A stretch of 64,000 nucleotides of DNA from Paracoccaceae bacterium (GCA_028284705.1 JANQRE010000043.1:1-64000), one strand, 5' to 3'; numbered from the stretch's first letter, positions 48,266 through 58,645 are shown. The notes: a model not told the origin generated them from the sequence alone. A program made the numbers and translations.

Positions 48266-48492
48266 CCCGGCCCCAACCACACATGCCTAAACCCCGGCCT
48301 CGGTTAACCAAGCCGGGGTAGCGGTCTCGCCGACCCCAAAAGCAAAGCGTTCCGCCCTGATGGGGCCAGCCGACGAATTTGCGCAGATAAAGTCGCGGGG
48401 GGTTACTCCCGCTTGGTTGCGAGGGTCAGACCCCTCGTTACATGAGCGCTAACGCCTTTGGCGGCGCCGCCTTTCCCAATCCGAGCCCGATC

Positions 48493-48810
48493 TTACAGAA
48501 GGTCCTCTTCCGCGCCGGAGACATCCAGTCCCAGCGCATCCATTGCAGATTCCAGATGATCGCCCAGATGCGGCGTGCCGATCAGGTAGTCCTCCGTCGG
48601 TGTCGTAGCTTCCCGCCGCGCCATCGCGATCGCTTCTTCCAACTCGTCGGCCTCATAGCTGCCCCGCCCGATCCACATGAGCGCCACAAGGCTCGCCTGC
48701 TCGTCCTCATTCAGGTTTTCGATAAACGCCCGAAGTTCCGCTTCGCCGCGCTCGAACTCATGGGCATACAGGACCACCTGGGCCACCTTGGGTGTTGCAA
48801 TCTCGAGCAT
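48493..48810 (-). CDS. DUF3775-like protein
   Basis: 105 aa; LVALMWIGRGSYEADELEEAIAMAR...LIGTPHLGDHLE. Confidence 0.75.
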   Translation of the reverse strand: MLEIATPKVAQVVLYAHEFERGEAELRAFIENLNEDEQASLVALMWIGRGSYEADELEEAIAMARREATTPTEDYLIGTPHLGDHLESAMDALGLDVSGAEEDLL

Positions 48811-48893
48811 GTTAGCCTCCCGAAACGGTATTCTTTTCTATTCCAGAAACGCTTGATTGCCGGAATCATACCATGATCTGGATCAAACCCCCT

Positions 48894-48917
48894 CTTCCCA
48901 TGTTTCAAAAATACTTC
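48894..48917 (-). repeat. Post-terminator motif copy D (divergent)
   Basis: cttcccatgtttcaaaaatacttc followed by CTGGGAGGGGC-tg-GCCCCTCCCAG hairpin. Confidence 0.4.
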
Positions 48918-48984
48918 GGGGAGGGTCTGGGAGGGGCTGGCCCCTCCCAGCCGGTCGGATTGGCGAAGCCAATTCGACAACAAC

Positions 48985-49716
48985 TCAGGAAAACACCCGG
49001 TAATAGAGCCAATCGGGCCAGAACTGCGAAAACCGGAAGAGCAGGCTGAACCCCCAGGGGAAGCTCTTCTTGAAATGGTCAGTCCCCATATGCTCGACCA
49101 TCTCAGCAGCCGCCTCTTCCGGCTCCATGATGAAAGGCATCTTGAAATCGTTCTTGTCGGTCAGGCGGGTTTTGATGAAGCCCGGATTGGCCAGTTGCAC
49201 ATCGACACCGGTATCTTTGAGGTCGGCATACATGCCTTCCGCGAGATACATGAGTCCAGCCTTCGAGGCGCCATAGCCGGTCGCACCGGGCAGACCCCGG
49301 AAGCCCGACAGCGACCCCGTCAGAACGATATGTCCCCTGTCCCGCTCCACCATCGCGGGCAGGACCACACCGACCACGCGAGCACCGCCGATGAAGTTGA
49401 TGTCACACATCTTCTCCACCTCGTCCGCGTTCCAGTCCTGTGCTTTCTGCGGCCAGTAGACGCCCGCGAGATAGACCATCCCGTCAATCTCGCCGACCTC
49501 ATCTGCGGCGCGCTGCACATCCTTAGGATCGGACACATCAATTGTGACCGCACGTCCTGCCCCCGGCAGTTCCGCGACCAAATCCTCCAGCCGCTCTTTC
49601 GAACGCGCCGAGACAATCACCTCCGCTCCCATCTGGCTCAGCTTCATAGCCAAAGCGCGCCCGAGACCCTCGGACGCGCCCACCAGCCAGTATTTTTTCC
49701 CCGAAAATTCTCTCAT
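48985..49716 (-). CDS. SDR family oxidoreductase
   Basis: GASEGLGRALA, YGASKAG; last gene of operon divergent from rpoE-chrR. Confidence 0.9.
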   Translation of the reverse strand: MREFSGKKYWLVGASEGLGRALAMKLSQMGAEVIVSARSKERLEDLVAELPGAGRAVTIDVSDPKDVQRAADEVGEIDGMVYLAGVYWPQKAQDWNADEVEKMCDINFIGGARVVGVVLPAMVERDRGHIVLTGSLSGFRGLPGATGYGASKAGLMYLAEGMYADLKDTGVDVQLANPGFIKTRLTDKNDFKMPFIMEPEEAAAEMVEHMGTDHFKKSFPWGFSLLFRFSQFWPDWLYYRVFS

Positions 49717-50291
49717 GCAGCCCGTTTCATATCCTCATTCGCCGGGCGGAAGGTGGCGACCAGTTCACCCACCTTGATCCCGAATTTCCGGAATTGCGAA
49801 CGGTTGATGATCGTGCCGTTCTCCACCAGATACATCCAGTCAACGGTGTCGAGCACGTGGCCCCCCGCCTCTTCCGTCAGCTTGATCTTATAGGTCAGTT
49901 TCAAGGCGGACCCCATCTGGATACCCTCACCCTCACCGATCACATCTGCGGCAGTGGCTTTGATGCGCCCATCATTGCCAAGCTCCAGATGCCATTCGCG
50001 GTCCTGCACCGTGCCACTGTCATAATGGAACCGCTCTTTCATGATCGCTTTGTTGCCGTCCCATGTGACGTTCATATCCGCGACAAAGCGAGACGAAACC
50101 CGACCGGTCGGGCCGTAAATCATGCCTTCGCAGGTCAAGGGACCGTTCAAAGCGTCGCGAATGTTCATCTCAGGCTTCATGGACGCGTAGTCCTCCGGCT
50201 CCTGTGCCAGAAAGCCCATCTTGCGGGTTTTCAGATAGAAAATCCCCCAAGCCGAGAAAAAGCCAAGTGCGGTAAACGAGAGTAATTCCAT
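49713..50291 (-). CDS. DUF3833-like protein
   Basis: start MELLSFTALGFF at 50291; conserved GPLTCEGMIYGPTGRVSSRF. Confidence 0.75.
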   Translation of the reverse strand: MELLSFTALGFFSAWGIFYLKTRKMGFLAQEPEDYASMKPEMNIRDALNGPLTCEGMIYGPTGRVSSRFVADMNVTWDGNKAIMKERFHYDSGTVQDREWHLELGNDGRIKATAADVIGEGEGIQMGSALKLTYKIKLTEEAGGHVLDTVDWMYLVENGTIINRSQFRKFGIKVGELVATFRPANEDMKRAA

Positions 50292-50296
50292 GGTCG

Positions 50297-51538
50297 TCAC
50301 TCCTCGAGTTTTGTGGTCACCAGCAATCCGATGGCCACGAGTTTCAGGGTGCAAGGCACCAATGCGTAAAGGATAGAGAGGGTCGTCAGAGCACTTTCAG
50401 GATTGTCGGGGGCACCAGAGGTGAACCCCGCCCCTTCGAGCACGGGAAGCAGAACGGCTGCGGCAAAGGCCAGCGTGAATTTCGATACCATCGCCCAGAG
50501 GCCGAAGCCCTGCCCGCCATTGGGGGCGACATCCGCCATGCGGCGCGCGAACAGGGCTGGCAGAAGCGTCAGGTCCGCCCCGATGGTCGCCCCGGAAATC
50601 ACACAGATGATGGCGAAGAGCATCACGTCACCGGGACCAAGCGTCAGGACGAAGCCGAAAACGATCACGGCCAGAACCATCGCGGCCAGCAGCGTGTTGC
50701 GGCTGCCAAAGCGCATGGCGAGACGTGCCCATATAGGCGCGGAGAGCGCAGCGGCGAGAAAGAAAAGAACCAGAAGCGGGCCTTCCCAGCCAGGTGCGTC
50801 CAGTCGGCTTTCAACAAAAAACAGAAAGAGGGTCGAGGACACTGCCACCGGGGTCGCGTTCACAAGTGCCAGCAATAACAAGCGGCGGGCGGTGGCATCG
50901 CCAAGAATATCGCGGATCGGCGTCGGCTCGGCGGGACCGCTCTCACCCCATTCCGGGGCCATCAGCACGGTCGCGATCAGGGCGACCGCCGCGAACCCAA
51001 CGGCGAAGGCGGCGAAGGGCGCGTCGGTTGCGCCAAACAAAAGGGTCGGCGCCACGGCAGCAAGGCAAACGCCGAGAAGCGCCCCGGTCTCCCGCCATGC
51101 GGCAAGGCGCGTGTGACCGCCTCTGATCTCTCCGGCTTTCGCTACACCACGGGCATAGAAATTGATCGACAGGAAGCTGAACGCCGTGAAAAGACCTGTA
51201 ATTGTGAGACCGAACCACCAGACCGCGGAGATCGGCGGGGCGATGGCAAAAAGCCCCAGCATCGACGCGCCCAGAAGCGCTGCAAAGAACGCAATCGCGA
51301 TGCCGCGTCCTTCTTTCAACCGTTCGGAAATCCAGCCCAGAACCGGATCCTGCACCACGTCGAACAGGCGCAAACCGAACAGCACCGCGCCCAAAGTGGC
51401 CAGCGACACGCCGTAATTGTCGGCGAAGAATTTCGGCGCGTAGATGTAGATCGGCAGCCCCGCGCCCGACAGCACCGCTGCAAAAAGCGCGTAGGCACCC
51501 AAGCGATCTCCGCCCCGGGATATCGCAGCATCCGCCAT
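50297..51538 (-). CDS. MFS transporter (GPH-like)
   Basis: start MADAAISRGG; about 12 TM; FDVVQDPVLGWISERLKEG. Confidence 0.88.
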   Translation of the reverse strand: MADAAISRGGDRLGAYALFAAVLSGAGLPIYIYAPKFFADNYGVSLATLGAVLFGLRLFDVVQDPVLGWISERLKEGRGIAIAFFAALLGASMLGLFAIAPPISAVWWFGLTITGLFTAFSFLSINFYARGVAKAGEIRGGHTRLAAWRETGALLGVCLAAVAPTLLFGATDAPFAAFAVGFAAVALIATVLMAPEWGESGPAEPTPIRDILGDATARRLLLLALVNATPVAVSSTLFLFFVESRLDAPGWEGPLLVLFFLAAALSAPIWARLAMRFGSRNTLLAAMVLAVIVFGFVLTLGPGDVMLFAIICVISGATIGADLTLLPALFARRMADVAPNGGQGFGLWAMVSKFTLAFAAAVLLPVLEGAGFTSGAPDNPESALTTLSILYALVPCTLKLVAIGLLVTTKLEE

Positions 51539-52296
51539 CACCGGGAAATCTCCTCGGCAGGTGGCGTCGGGCGAGTGCGGAATGCCGCCCCCTTCCACCA
51601 AAGCTTCAGCGCCTGCCAATGAATGAGCCCCAGCACGCGGCGCGACCCGAACGGGCGACGCAGACAGGCGCGCAGAATCGAGGCATTCGTGAGCGGCGCG
51701 CATTTGCCGGTCAGCGTGGCCATCAATCCGCCATTACCGGCGGAGTAGTCGATCCAGATGCCGATCCGTTCGCCTGTGATGTCGAAGCGGAACGTGTAGC
51801 CGCCCTCGACCGGCTGGAACGGGGAGACATGCAGGATTTTCGTTGCCGTCAAAGTATCAGTCTTGGTGATCTCGGCTAAATCGGGATGCGCGCAGAAATA
51901 GGAATGGCGATCACCGTATGTGTTGGTCACCTCCGGGATCACGACGCGCAGCACCCCGCCCTCATCGCGGACGAGCCAAAAACTCACAGGATTGAACACA
52001 TGACCCATCACCCGCGGCTGCGCCAGCAGCGCGATGCTGCCGATCTCAAAGTCGGTGCCGTGTGCGGAGAGAACATCGCGCACCCAAGCAGCGCCGCGCC
52101 CGTCTTTCGGAGCGCCACCATGGTCGGCATCCCAAAGGGAGGTCAGGTTCCGGCGGTTGCGCGAGAACAGGCCGGGCTTCCGTTGCTCGATCTCCGGTTC
52201 AAGCAGCACATAATCGACGCCATAGGTGAAGGCATTGTCGATCTGGCCTTTGCGCCCGTGAAACGTCGTTCCCGCGATATGTTGGATGGCGCTCAC
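51538..52296 (-). CDS. DUF1365 domain protein
   Basis: GTG start VSAIQHIAGTTFHGRKGQIDNAFTYGVDYVLL; HVSPFQPVEGGYTFRF. Confidence 0.88.
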   Translation of the reverse strand: MSAIQHIAGTTFHGRKGQIDNAFTYGVDYVLLEPEIEQRKPGLFSRNRRNLTSLWDADHGGAPKDGRGAAWVRDVLSAHGTDFEIGSIALLAQPRVMGHVFNPVSFWLVRDEGGVLRVVIPEVTNTYGDRHSYFCAHPDLAEITKTDTLTATKILHVSPFQPVEGGYTFRFDITGERIGIWIDYSAGNGGLMATLTGKCAPLTNASILRACLRRPFGSRRVLGLIHWQALKLWWKGAAFRTRPTPPAEEISR

Positions 52297-53585
52297 GCGG
52301 CAGCCTTTTGCGCCTGTGAGGTCATCGCCTCGATCACGTCGAACGCAGACGAAATCCCGTCTTCGTGGAAGCCGTTCTTCATCCACGCGCCACAGAACCA
52401 TGTGCGGTTCGTGCCGTTGGTCTCCCGAATGCGATCCTGTGCGTGCAGGGCCGCGAGATTATAGACCGGATGACGGAAAGTGCATTGGTCATAGATCAGC
52501 TCTTCCCGGATTTTCCGCGTGTTGTTCAGCGTCACAAACAGCGGGTCATCCATCGGGATCGGCTGCAACGAGTTCATCCAATAGGTGAGATCAATCCGGT
52601 CTGGCTTCTTCCCGCGATCCTCGCAATAGCACCAGGAGGACCAGACCTTCCGCCGTTTCGGCATCAGCCGCTCATCGGCGTGCAAAACAGCTTCATTCGG
52701 TTGGTATTTCACCGCGCCCAGCGTGGCCTGCTCTTCCGGCGAAGCATCGGCCAGAAGCGCCAGACTGTCATCGGAATGGGTGGCGAAGACCACCTCATTA
52801 AACTCTTCGGCAACGCCCCCAATCGGTTCGATCTTCACGCCACCGGGATGGCGGGTGACGGCCTTGATCGGTGCGCCGAGGCGAATGTCAACGCCAGCGC
52901 TGCGCATCGCGCTTGCGAGGCGGCTTACATACTGAACCGACCCGCCCCGCACCGTGTGCCACTGATGCTGGCCGTGATACCCCAGAAGCGCATGGTTCTT
53001 CATGAAGCGGATCAGGGCTTGCGCCGGGAAATCGCTCATCCGGGTGATCGGTGTGGACCAGATCGCGCCGGTGAAGGGCAGAAGGTAACGTTCGCGAAAC
53101 CAGGAGCCCATGCCAAGTTCGTCCAGAAACTCAGTGATGGATTTAGAAGGGTCTTTCGCGGCCTCAACGGCCTTCGCATTAAACTTGGTAATGTCCCGCA
53201 GCATGCGCAGGAATTTCGGACGCCCGATATTCCGCCGCTGTGCAAAGATGACGTCCATCGAGGCAAGACCGTATTCCAGCTCGCCGCCATTGATTGACGC
53301 ACCAAAGCTCATGTTGCTTTCGCAAGTCGGGACGTTCAGTTCCTCGAATAGCTTCACGAGGTGCGGGTAGTTTGTCTTGTTATAGACGATGAACCCTGTA
53401 TCGACGGGCTGATCCCCGCGCTTACCCGCCATCACAGTGCGCGCATGGCCGCCCAGGCGCGCCTCCGCCTCAAAGAGCGTGACGTGATGGGTTTTGCTCA
53501 GCATATGCGCTGCACCCATGCCGGAAATGCCCGCACCGATAACGGCAATTTTTCGCGGTGCAGTATGTTGGTGGTCGAAGGGCAT
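52293..53585 (-). CDS. NAD(P)/FAD-dependent (amine oxidase-like) oxidoreductase
   Basis: IAVIGAGISGMGAAHMLSKTHHVTLFEAEARLGGHART; start MPFDHQHT. Confidence 0.92.
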   Translation of the reverse strand: MPFDHQHTAPRKIAVIGAGISGMGAAHMLSKTHHVTLFEAEARLGGHARTVMAGKRGDQPVDTGFIVYNKTNYPHLVKLFEELNVPTCESNMSFGASINGGELEYGLASMDVIFAQRRNIGRPKFLRMLRDITKFNAKAVEAAKDPSKSITEFLDELGMGSWFRERYLLPFTGAIWSTPITRMSDFPAQALIRFMKNHALLGYHGQHQWHTVRGGSVQYVSRLASAMRSAGVDIRLGAPIKAVTRHPGGVKIEPIGGVAEEFNEVVFATHSDDSLALLADASPEEQATLGAVKYQPNEAVLHADERLMPKRRKVWSSWCYCEDRGKKPDRIDLTYWMNSLQPIPMDDPLFVTLNNTRKIREELIYDQCTFRHPVYNLAALHAQDRIRETNGTNRTWFCGAWMKNGFHEDGISSAFDVIEAMTSQAQKAAA

Positions 53586-53686
53586 TAAGGTCTCCAGCAC
53601 GGGGTCGTCCAATTCTTTTCAAATCTGTTACGCAGCAGGGGCGCATTTGGATGCGTGGCAGGCAAGGATAAGTTTTCACAAAAATT

Positions 53687-53716
53687 TTGATCCGGACATT
53701 TCCACAACGCGTAAGC
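53687..53716 (+). promoter_or_regulatory. Putative RpoE (ECF11-type) autoregulatory promoter
   Basis: TGATCC (53688-53693) - N18 - TAAG (53712-53715), immediately upstream of rpoE. Confidence 0.7.
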
Positions 53717-53721
53717 AAGAT

Positions 53722-54375
53722 ATGTTGGTCGGAACAGCAATTGCTGAACAGCCGCTCGAAACCGAGCTGCCTTTGGAGCATCCAAGGACAGTATCGGAGA
53801 CGAAGGGTCGGTCAGCTCGCAAGGTGAAGCCGACCAAGAAGATGACAGAAGAGACGCAATGGGTGGAACTGGTGCTGCGCATCCGGTCGAAAGATCAGGA
53901 CGCATTCAAGGCAGTGTTCCAGCACTTCGCGCCTCGGGTGAAGGCGTTCCTGATGAAATCGGGAACGGATGCCGGAATGGCAGAGGAATGCGCACAGGAT
54001 GTGATGGCAACCCTCTGGCACAAGGCGCATATGTTTGATCCTTCGCGGGCTTCGGTCAGCACGTGGATTTTCACAATTGCGCGGAACCGGCGGATCGACA
54101 TGTTGCGCAAGCAGCGCCGACCGGAACCGGACGAATTGACATGGGGTCCCGAGCCCGAGCCCGATGGGGCCGAGGTTGTGGAGCTCCAACAGGAAAGTGA
54201 GCGGTTGGCTGAGGCACTGTCTCAGCTGCCAGAGAAGCAGAAGGATCTGATCCAGCGGGCCTATTTCGGGGACCTCTCGCATAGCGAAATTGCGGAGGAG
54301 ACGGGCCTTCCCTTGGGGACGATCAAATCGAGGATACGTTTGGCGCTTGAAAGGTTGCGCCATCAAATGAAGTGA
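53722..54375 (+). CDS. rpoE: RNA polymerase ECF sigma factor RpoE-type
   Basis: sigma-70 regions 2 and 4 (FAPRVKAFLMKSG..., LSHSEIAEETGLPLGTIKSRIRLALERLR); next to chrR; true start may be 53842. Confidence 0.92.
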   Translation: MLVGTAIAEQPLETELPLEHPRTVSETKGRSARKVKPTKKMTEETQWVELVLRIRSKDQDAFKAVFQHFAPRVKAFLMKSGTDAGMAEECAQDVMATLWHKAHMFDPSRASVSTWIFTIARNRRIDMLRKQRRPEPDELTWGPEPEPDGAEVVELQQESERLAEALSQLPEKQKDLIQRAYFGDLSHSEIAEETGLPLGTIKSRIRLALERLRHQMK

Positions 54376-54381
54376 ACGGTT

Positions 54382-55023
54382 ATGGAACAGATCAAACACC
54401 ACCTGAATGATGGGCTTTTGATGGCCTACGCTGCGGGCAACCTTCCCGAAGCCTTCAACCTTGTTGTCGCCACGCATATCTCCATGTGTGACGAATGCCG
54501 CGCTCGTCTGGAAGCTTTTGAGGCCGTTGGCGGCACATTGCTTGATGGCGAGACCGAAGATGTGGGCGAAGTTGATTTTACCGGATGTCTGGCGAAGATT
54601 GATGCCGGGCCATCCGAACCGATCCGCGTGGACCACAAGCCGGGTTTGTTCCCGTCTGCCCTTCAGGATTATGTCGGCGGCGATCTGGACGCGGTGAAAT
54701 GGCGTCCCGTGGGCATGGGCGTGCGGCAGGCCATTCTGCCGACGTCCAAGGATGCGACCGTGCGCCTGCTGCACATTCCCGCAGGCGCAGCCGTGCCAGA
54801 CCACGGCCACCGCGGCACCGAACTAACACTGGTCTTGCAAGGTGCCTTCGCCGATGAGGAAGACCGCTTCGGTCCGGGCGACATCGAGATCGCAACTGAG
54901 GATCTGGAGCACACGCCGGTTGCCGAGATGGGTGAAGATTGCATCTGCCTTGCAGCAACCGACGCGCCGCTGAAGTTCCGCGGGCTCATTCCACGGCTGG
55001 CCCAGCCGTTCCTGCGGATTTGA
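54382..55023 (+). CDS. chrR: ChrR-type zinc anti-sigma factor with C-terminal cupin
   Basis: H6, H32xxxC36xxC39 zinc site; PDHGHRGTELTLVLQGAF cupin motif. Confidence 0.93.
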   Translation: MEQIKHHLNDGLLMAYAAGNLPEAFNLVVATHISMCDECRARLEAFEAVGGTLLDGETEDVGEVDFTGCLAKIDAGPSEPIRVDHKPGLFPSALQDYVGGDLDAVKWRPVGMGVRQAILPTSKDATVRLLHIPAGAAVPDHGHRGTELTLVLQGAFADEEDRFGPGDIEIATEDLEHTPVAEMGEDCICLAATDAPLKFRGLIPRLAQPFLRI

Positions 55024-55067
55024 AAACAACACCCCCCAGCGTGTGAGGCGATTTAGGTCGCCCAAAA

Positions 55068-55091
55068 GGCCCTCTGCGGAGGGTCTTTTTT
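55068..55091 (+). terminator. Rho-independent terminator of rpoE-chrR
   Basis: GGCCCTC-TGCG-GAGGGTC followed by TTTTTT. Confidence 0.85.
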
Positions 55092-55160
55092 GTTGCACGG
55101 GTCCAAACTCACATTTTGTGGTATCTTCACTATTATCGGACGGTTGGCGGGAGGTTCGAC

Positions 55161-55583
55161 ATGCGAGTGGGTTTGGTCACAGCCTTTGTTCTGTTGGGCA
55201 CCGGTGCATCAGCGCAAGAGTTCGAAGTCGAATTGTCCTTCTTCTTGCAGCCGGACGGCAGCGGTTCGAAAACCGAAAACCGGTTCATCACGTTGGAAGA
55301 TGGTGAACTGGAGCTTGAAGCGCACAATTCTGTTGAGGATTTTCGCACCGAACGTGACGCAACGGCAGAAGAGATCGAATATCTCGTCGGATTAGTCAAA
55401 ACGACCTTCTCTGGGCTCGCATTAGAGCCAGGACCATCGCCTGATTATCCCTACATCGAAGTGCAGGTGGAATTTGATGGCGACTCTGTCGAGGCAGAAG
55501 TCGAATACGATTTCGCGCCCGGGCAAGTGCCGGTAGAATTTATCGAGGTGCAAAAGCGCTTCTTTGCGGGCGCCTTCCAGTAA
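55161..55583 (+). CDS. Small secreted protein of unknown function
   Basis: 140 aa, signal peptide MRVGLVTAFVLLGTGASAQ; acidic; RBS ggaggt upstream. Confidence 0.65.
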   Translation: MRVGLVTAFVLLGTGASAQEFEVELSFFLQPDGSGSKTENRFITLEDGELELEAHNSVEDFRTERDATAEEIEYLVGLVKTTFSGLALEPGPSPDYPYIEVQVEFDGDSVEAEVEYDFAPGQVPVEFIEVQKRFFAGAFQ

Positions 55584-55601
55584 GACAGCTCTGAGACTCA
55601 G

Positions 55602-56825
55602 TTATTCCGGTCTCTGCAACGGCACGACCGTCTGATCGTCCTCTGGCGCCAATTCCTCGAAATCGAAATTGTCGAGTTTGATCGCGCGTTTGCCGGCCCG
55701 CTCAGCGGCGGTGGTGATCCCGTCAAGGTCCTTGCGGGCCTGATTGAAATGGGTGTCGAGCTTGCCGACACGCTCGACGACCAGTTCCACATCGCGATGG
55801 AGCTGTTTCAACGTTGCGCGGATGGCCCCGGCCTGTTCCCGCATTCGGGCGTCTTTGAGGATCGCGCGCATGGTGTTCAGCGTCGCCATGCAGGTGGTCG
55901 GTGAGACGATCCAGACCCGTGCGGCAAAGCCCTCGCGCACCACATCAGGCAGGCGGGCGTGCAGCTCGGCATAAACCGCCTCTGACGGCAGGAACATCAG
56001 CGCGCCATCCGCGGTTTCGCCCTCGATCAGGTAACGCTCGGAGATCGCCTTGATATGCGCGCGCACCGCCTGTTTCAGCATCGTCAGTGCGCGCGCCTGC
56101 TCCTCTTTCGTCTCGGCGGCGACAAGCGCCTCATAAGCCTCCAACGGAAACTTCGCGTCGATGACAATCGGCCCCGGCGGGTTGGGCAGATGGATCAGGC
56201 AATCCGCGCGCCTGCCATTCGATAGCGTGGCCTGGAAGGAATAGCTGTCCGATGGCAGCGCCTTGGAGACGATATCATTCAGTTGAATTTCCCCGAACGC
56301 GCCGCGGGTCTGCTTGTTCGACAGGATGTCCTGCAGCGACAGCACATCACCCGAGAGCTTCTCGATATTCGTCTGCGCCTTGTCGATGGTCGCCAGCCGC
56401 TCCTGCAATTCGGTCAGCGATTTCGTCGTCTTCTCCGACGAGCCATGCAGGGTCTCGTTCATTTTCTCCTGCAGATCGGAGATCGAGCGTTGTGCGCGCA
56501 TCGCACTTTCATGCAGCTTCTCGCTCATCTGCTGCTGCACTTCGGCGAGGCGCACCTCCATGGCCTGAAGCTGCATCTGCTGGCTTTTGGACACGCTCTC
56601 CAGACCACCAGACAGCTGCGCCTGCCCCTGCCCGAGCGTTTGCACAGTCTGGTTGAGGGCGCCCATCTGATGGAACAGCGGCTCTGCCATTTTCGCGGAT
56701 TTGCCCGCGGCGCGCAGGGCGAAGACCAGGAGCACGATCACCAAAAGCGCCACTGCTGCCGCGATGACAATCCCAAGCGTGAGAGGATCGTTCAGGTCGA
56801 TCTGAATATCACCAATCTGGATCAT
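55602..56825 (-). CDS. rmuC: DNA recombination protein RmuC
   Basis: coiled coil plus [18 protein letters not shown] and [12 protein letters not shown]. Confidence 0.94.
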   Translation of the reverse strand: MIQIGDIQIDLNDPLTLGIVIAAAVALLVIVLLVFALRAAGKSAKMAEPLFHQMGALNQTVQTLGQGQAQLSGGLESVSKSQQMQLQAMEVRLAEVQQQMSEKLHESAMRAQRSISDLQEKMNETLHGSSEKTTKSLTELQERLATIDKAQTNIEKLSGDVLSLQDILSNKQTRGAFGEIQLNDIVSKALPSDSYSFQATLSNGRRADCLIHLPNPPGPIVIDAKFPLEAYEALVAAETKEEQARALTMLKQAVRAHIKAISERYLIEGETADGALMFLPSEAVYAELHARLPDVVREGFAARVWIVSPTTCMATLNTMRAILKDARMREQAGAIRATLKQLHRDVELVVERVGKLDTHFNQARKDLDGITTAAERAGKRAIKLDNFDFEELAPEDDQTVVPLQRPE

Positions 56826-58645
56826 GTGCGCCCGAACAGCCGTTCGATATCAGCCAGTTTCAACTCCACATAGGTGGGTCGCCCGTGGTTGCATTGCCCG
56901 GAATGCGGCGTTGCCTCCATCTCCCGCAGCAGCGCGTTCATTTCCTCGGCGCGCATCCAGCGGCCCGAGCGGATCGAGCCATGGCAGGCGACGCGGGAGA
57001 GCACGGCCTCAATGCGGTCCTGCAGGCGTTGCGACTGGCCCAGATCATCCAACTCATCAAGGATGTCGCGCAGCATCGCCTCGGCGTTGATCTCTCCGAG
57101 GATCGCCGGGGTTTCGCGCACCGCGATGGCACCGTTGCCAAAGGGTTCGACAATCAGTCCGAAGCGTGCGAGCGTTTCAGTTTCGGCGAGCAGGCGCTCC
57201 GCATCGCCCTCGCTGAAATCGACGATTTCGGGGATCAGAAGCGCTTGGCTCGCGACACCGTTCTCCGCCATCTGGCGTTTCAGTTTCTCATAAACCAGAC
57301 GCTCATGCGCGGCATGCTGGTCGACGATGACCATACCATCGGCAGTCTGGGCGATGATGTAATTCTCATGCACCTGCGCCCTCGCCGCACCTAACGGCGC
57401 GTCTCGGTCCGTCTCTGGAGCGGGCTCTTCGCTACGCGCAAAGGGGGCCTGGGTCTCGGCAAAAACCGGTGCCTGCGCCTCGTAAGCCGCCTGACGCGCA
57501 CCGAGGGAGGGGCGGTCCATCTGATAGACGCGGACGTCGTTCGGCTCGGGGCGAAAGGCTCCAAGCGTGGCATCGGCGACGGTGGTCGAGGCGCGGTGTC
57601 CGGCCTCGGCCAGAGCTTGACGCAAGCTGGAGACGATCAGACCGCGCGCGACGCCGGGCTGCCGGAACCGCACCTCCGCCTTGGCGGGGTGTACGTTCAC
57701 ATCGACCTGGGTCGGGTCGCATTCGAGAAACAGCGCGCAGGCCGGGTGGCGATCATGGCTAAGGAAATCGGAATACGCGCCGCGCAGGGCCCCGATCAGA
57801 AGTTTGTCGCGCACCGGGCGGCCGTTGACGAAGAGGAACTGCGCCACGTTCGAGCCACGCGAATAGGTCGGCAGCGCAGCGAACCCGGTCAGAGTAATGC
57901 CGTCGCGTTCGCCATCAATCGGCAGGGCGTTTTCGGCAAATTCCGGCCCAAGGATTTGGCGCAGGCGACCGGAGAGCGCCTCCAACAGATCGCCGGATTG
58001 TGGATCGGTGTTGAAGCTGACGCGACCGGTCTCGCTTGAGGAATAGTCGCGGATGGTGAAACCGACATGGGGCTCAGCCATGGCGAGGCGTTTGACGACG
58101 TCGTGGATGGCTTGCGTCTCTGCCCGGTCTGAGCGCAGGAATTTCAGCCGCGCGGGCGTGGCGTGGAAAAGATCGCGAAGCTCAACGACGGTACCTTCAG
58201 ACAGGGCGGCGGGTTTCACCGGGCCGATCTCGCCGCCATCGACGCTGATCTGCGCGGCATCGGCCCCCTGGATGCGCGAAGTGATGGTCAGCCGCCCGAC
58301 GGCGCCCATTGAGGGCAAGGCCTCGCCGCGAAACCCAAAGGTGTGAATGTTGAGAAGGTCGCTGCCGTCGATCTTCGAGGTCGCATGGCGCGACAGCGCC
58401 AAGGGCAGAGCGGCCGCGGGAATGCCATGGCCGGTATCCTTCACGCGGATCAGGGTTTTGCCGCCATCCTTCAGCGCAATTTCGATCCGGGACGCTCCGG
58501 CATCCAGAGCGTTTTCAACGAGTTCCTTCACCGCCGAGGCGGGGCGTTCCACCACTTCGCCCGCCGCAATGCGGTTGACGGCGACCTCATCAAGCTGCCG
58601 GATTTCTGGCAGATCGGAGCTTATTTTGGGGTTCGGGGCGTTCAT
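56822..58645 (-). CDS. mutL: DNA mismatch repair endonuclease/ATPase MutL
   Basis: [37 protein letters not shown]-term ACHGSIRSG. Confidence 0.97.
   Translation of the reverse strand: MNAPNPKISSDLPEIRQLDEVAVNRIAAGEVVERPASAVKELVENALDAGASRIEIALKDGGKTLIRVKDTGHGIPAAALPLALSRHATSKIDGSDLLNIHTFGFRGEALPSMGAVGRLTITSRIQGADAAQISVDGGEIGPVKPAALSEGTVVELRDLFHATPARLKFLRSDRAETQAIHDVVKRLAMAEPHVGFTIRDYSSSETGRVSFNTDPQSGDLLEALSGRLRQILGPEFAENALPIDGERDGITLTGFAALPTYSRGSNVAQFLFVNGRPVRDKLLIGALRGAYSDFLSHDRHPACALFLECDPTQVDVNVHPAKAEVRFRQPGVARGLIVSSLRQALAEAGHRASTTVADATLGAFRPEPNDVRVYQMDRPSLGARQAAYEAQAPVFAETQAPFARSEEPAPETDRDAPLGAARAQVHENYIIAQTADGMVIVDQHAAHERLVYEKLKRQMAENGVASQALLIPEIVDFSEGDAERLLAETETLARFGLIVEPFGNGAIAVRETPAILGEINAEAMLRDILDELDDLGQSQRLQDRIEAVLSRVACHGSIRSGRWMRAEEMNALLREMEATPHSGQCNHGRPTYVELKLADIERLFGRT

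Noticed and set aside
48266-48492. Hairpin-rich intergenic region after the sulfatase as a ncRNA
   Set aside because: Contains several GC palindromes (for example CCCCGGC...GCCGGGG) but no consistent architecture; could simply be terminators and decayed repeats.
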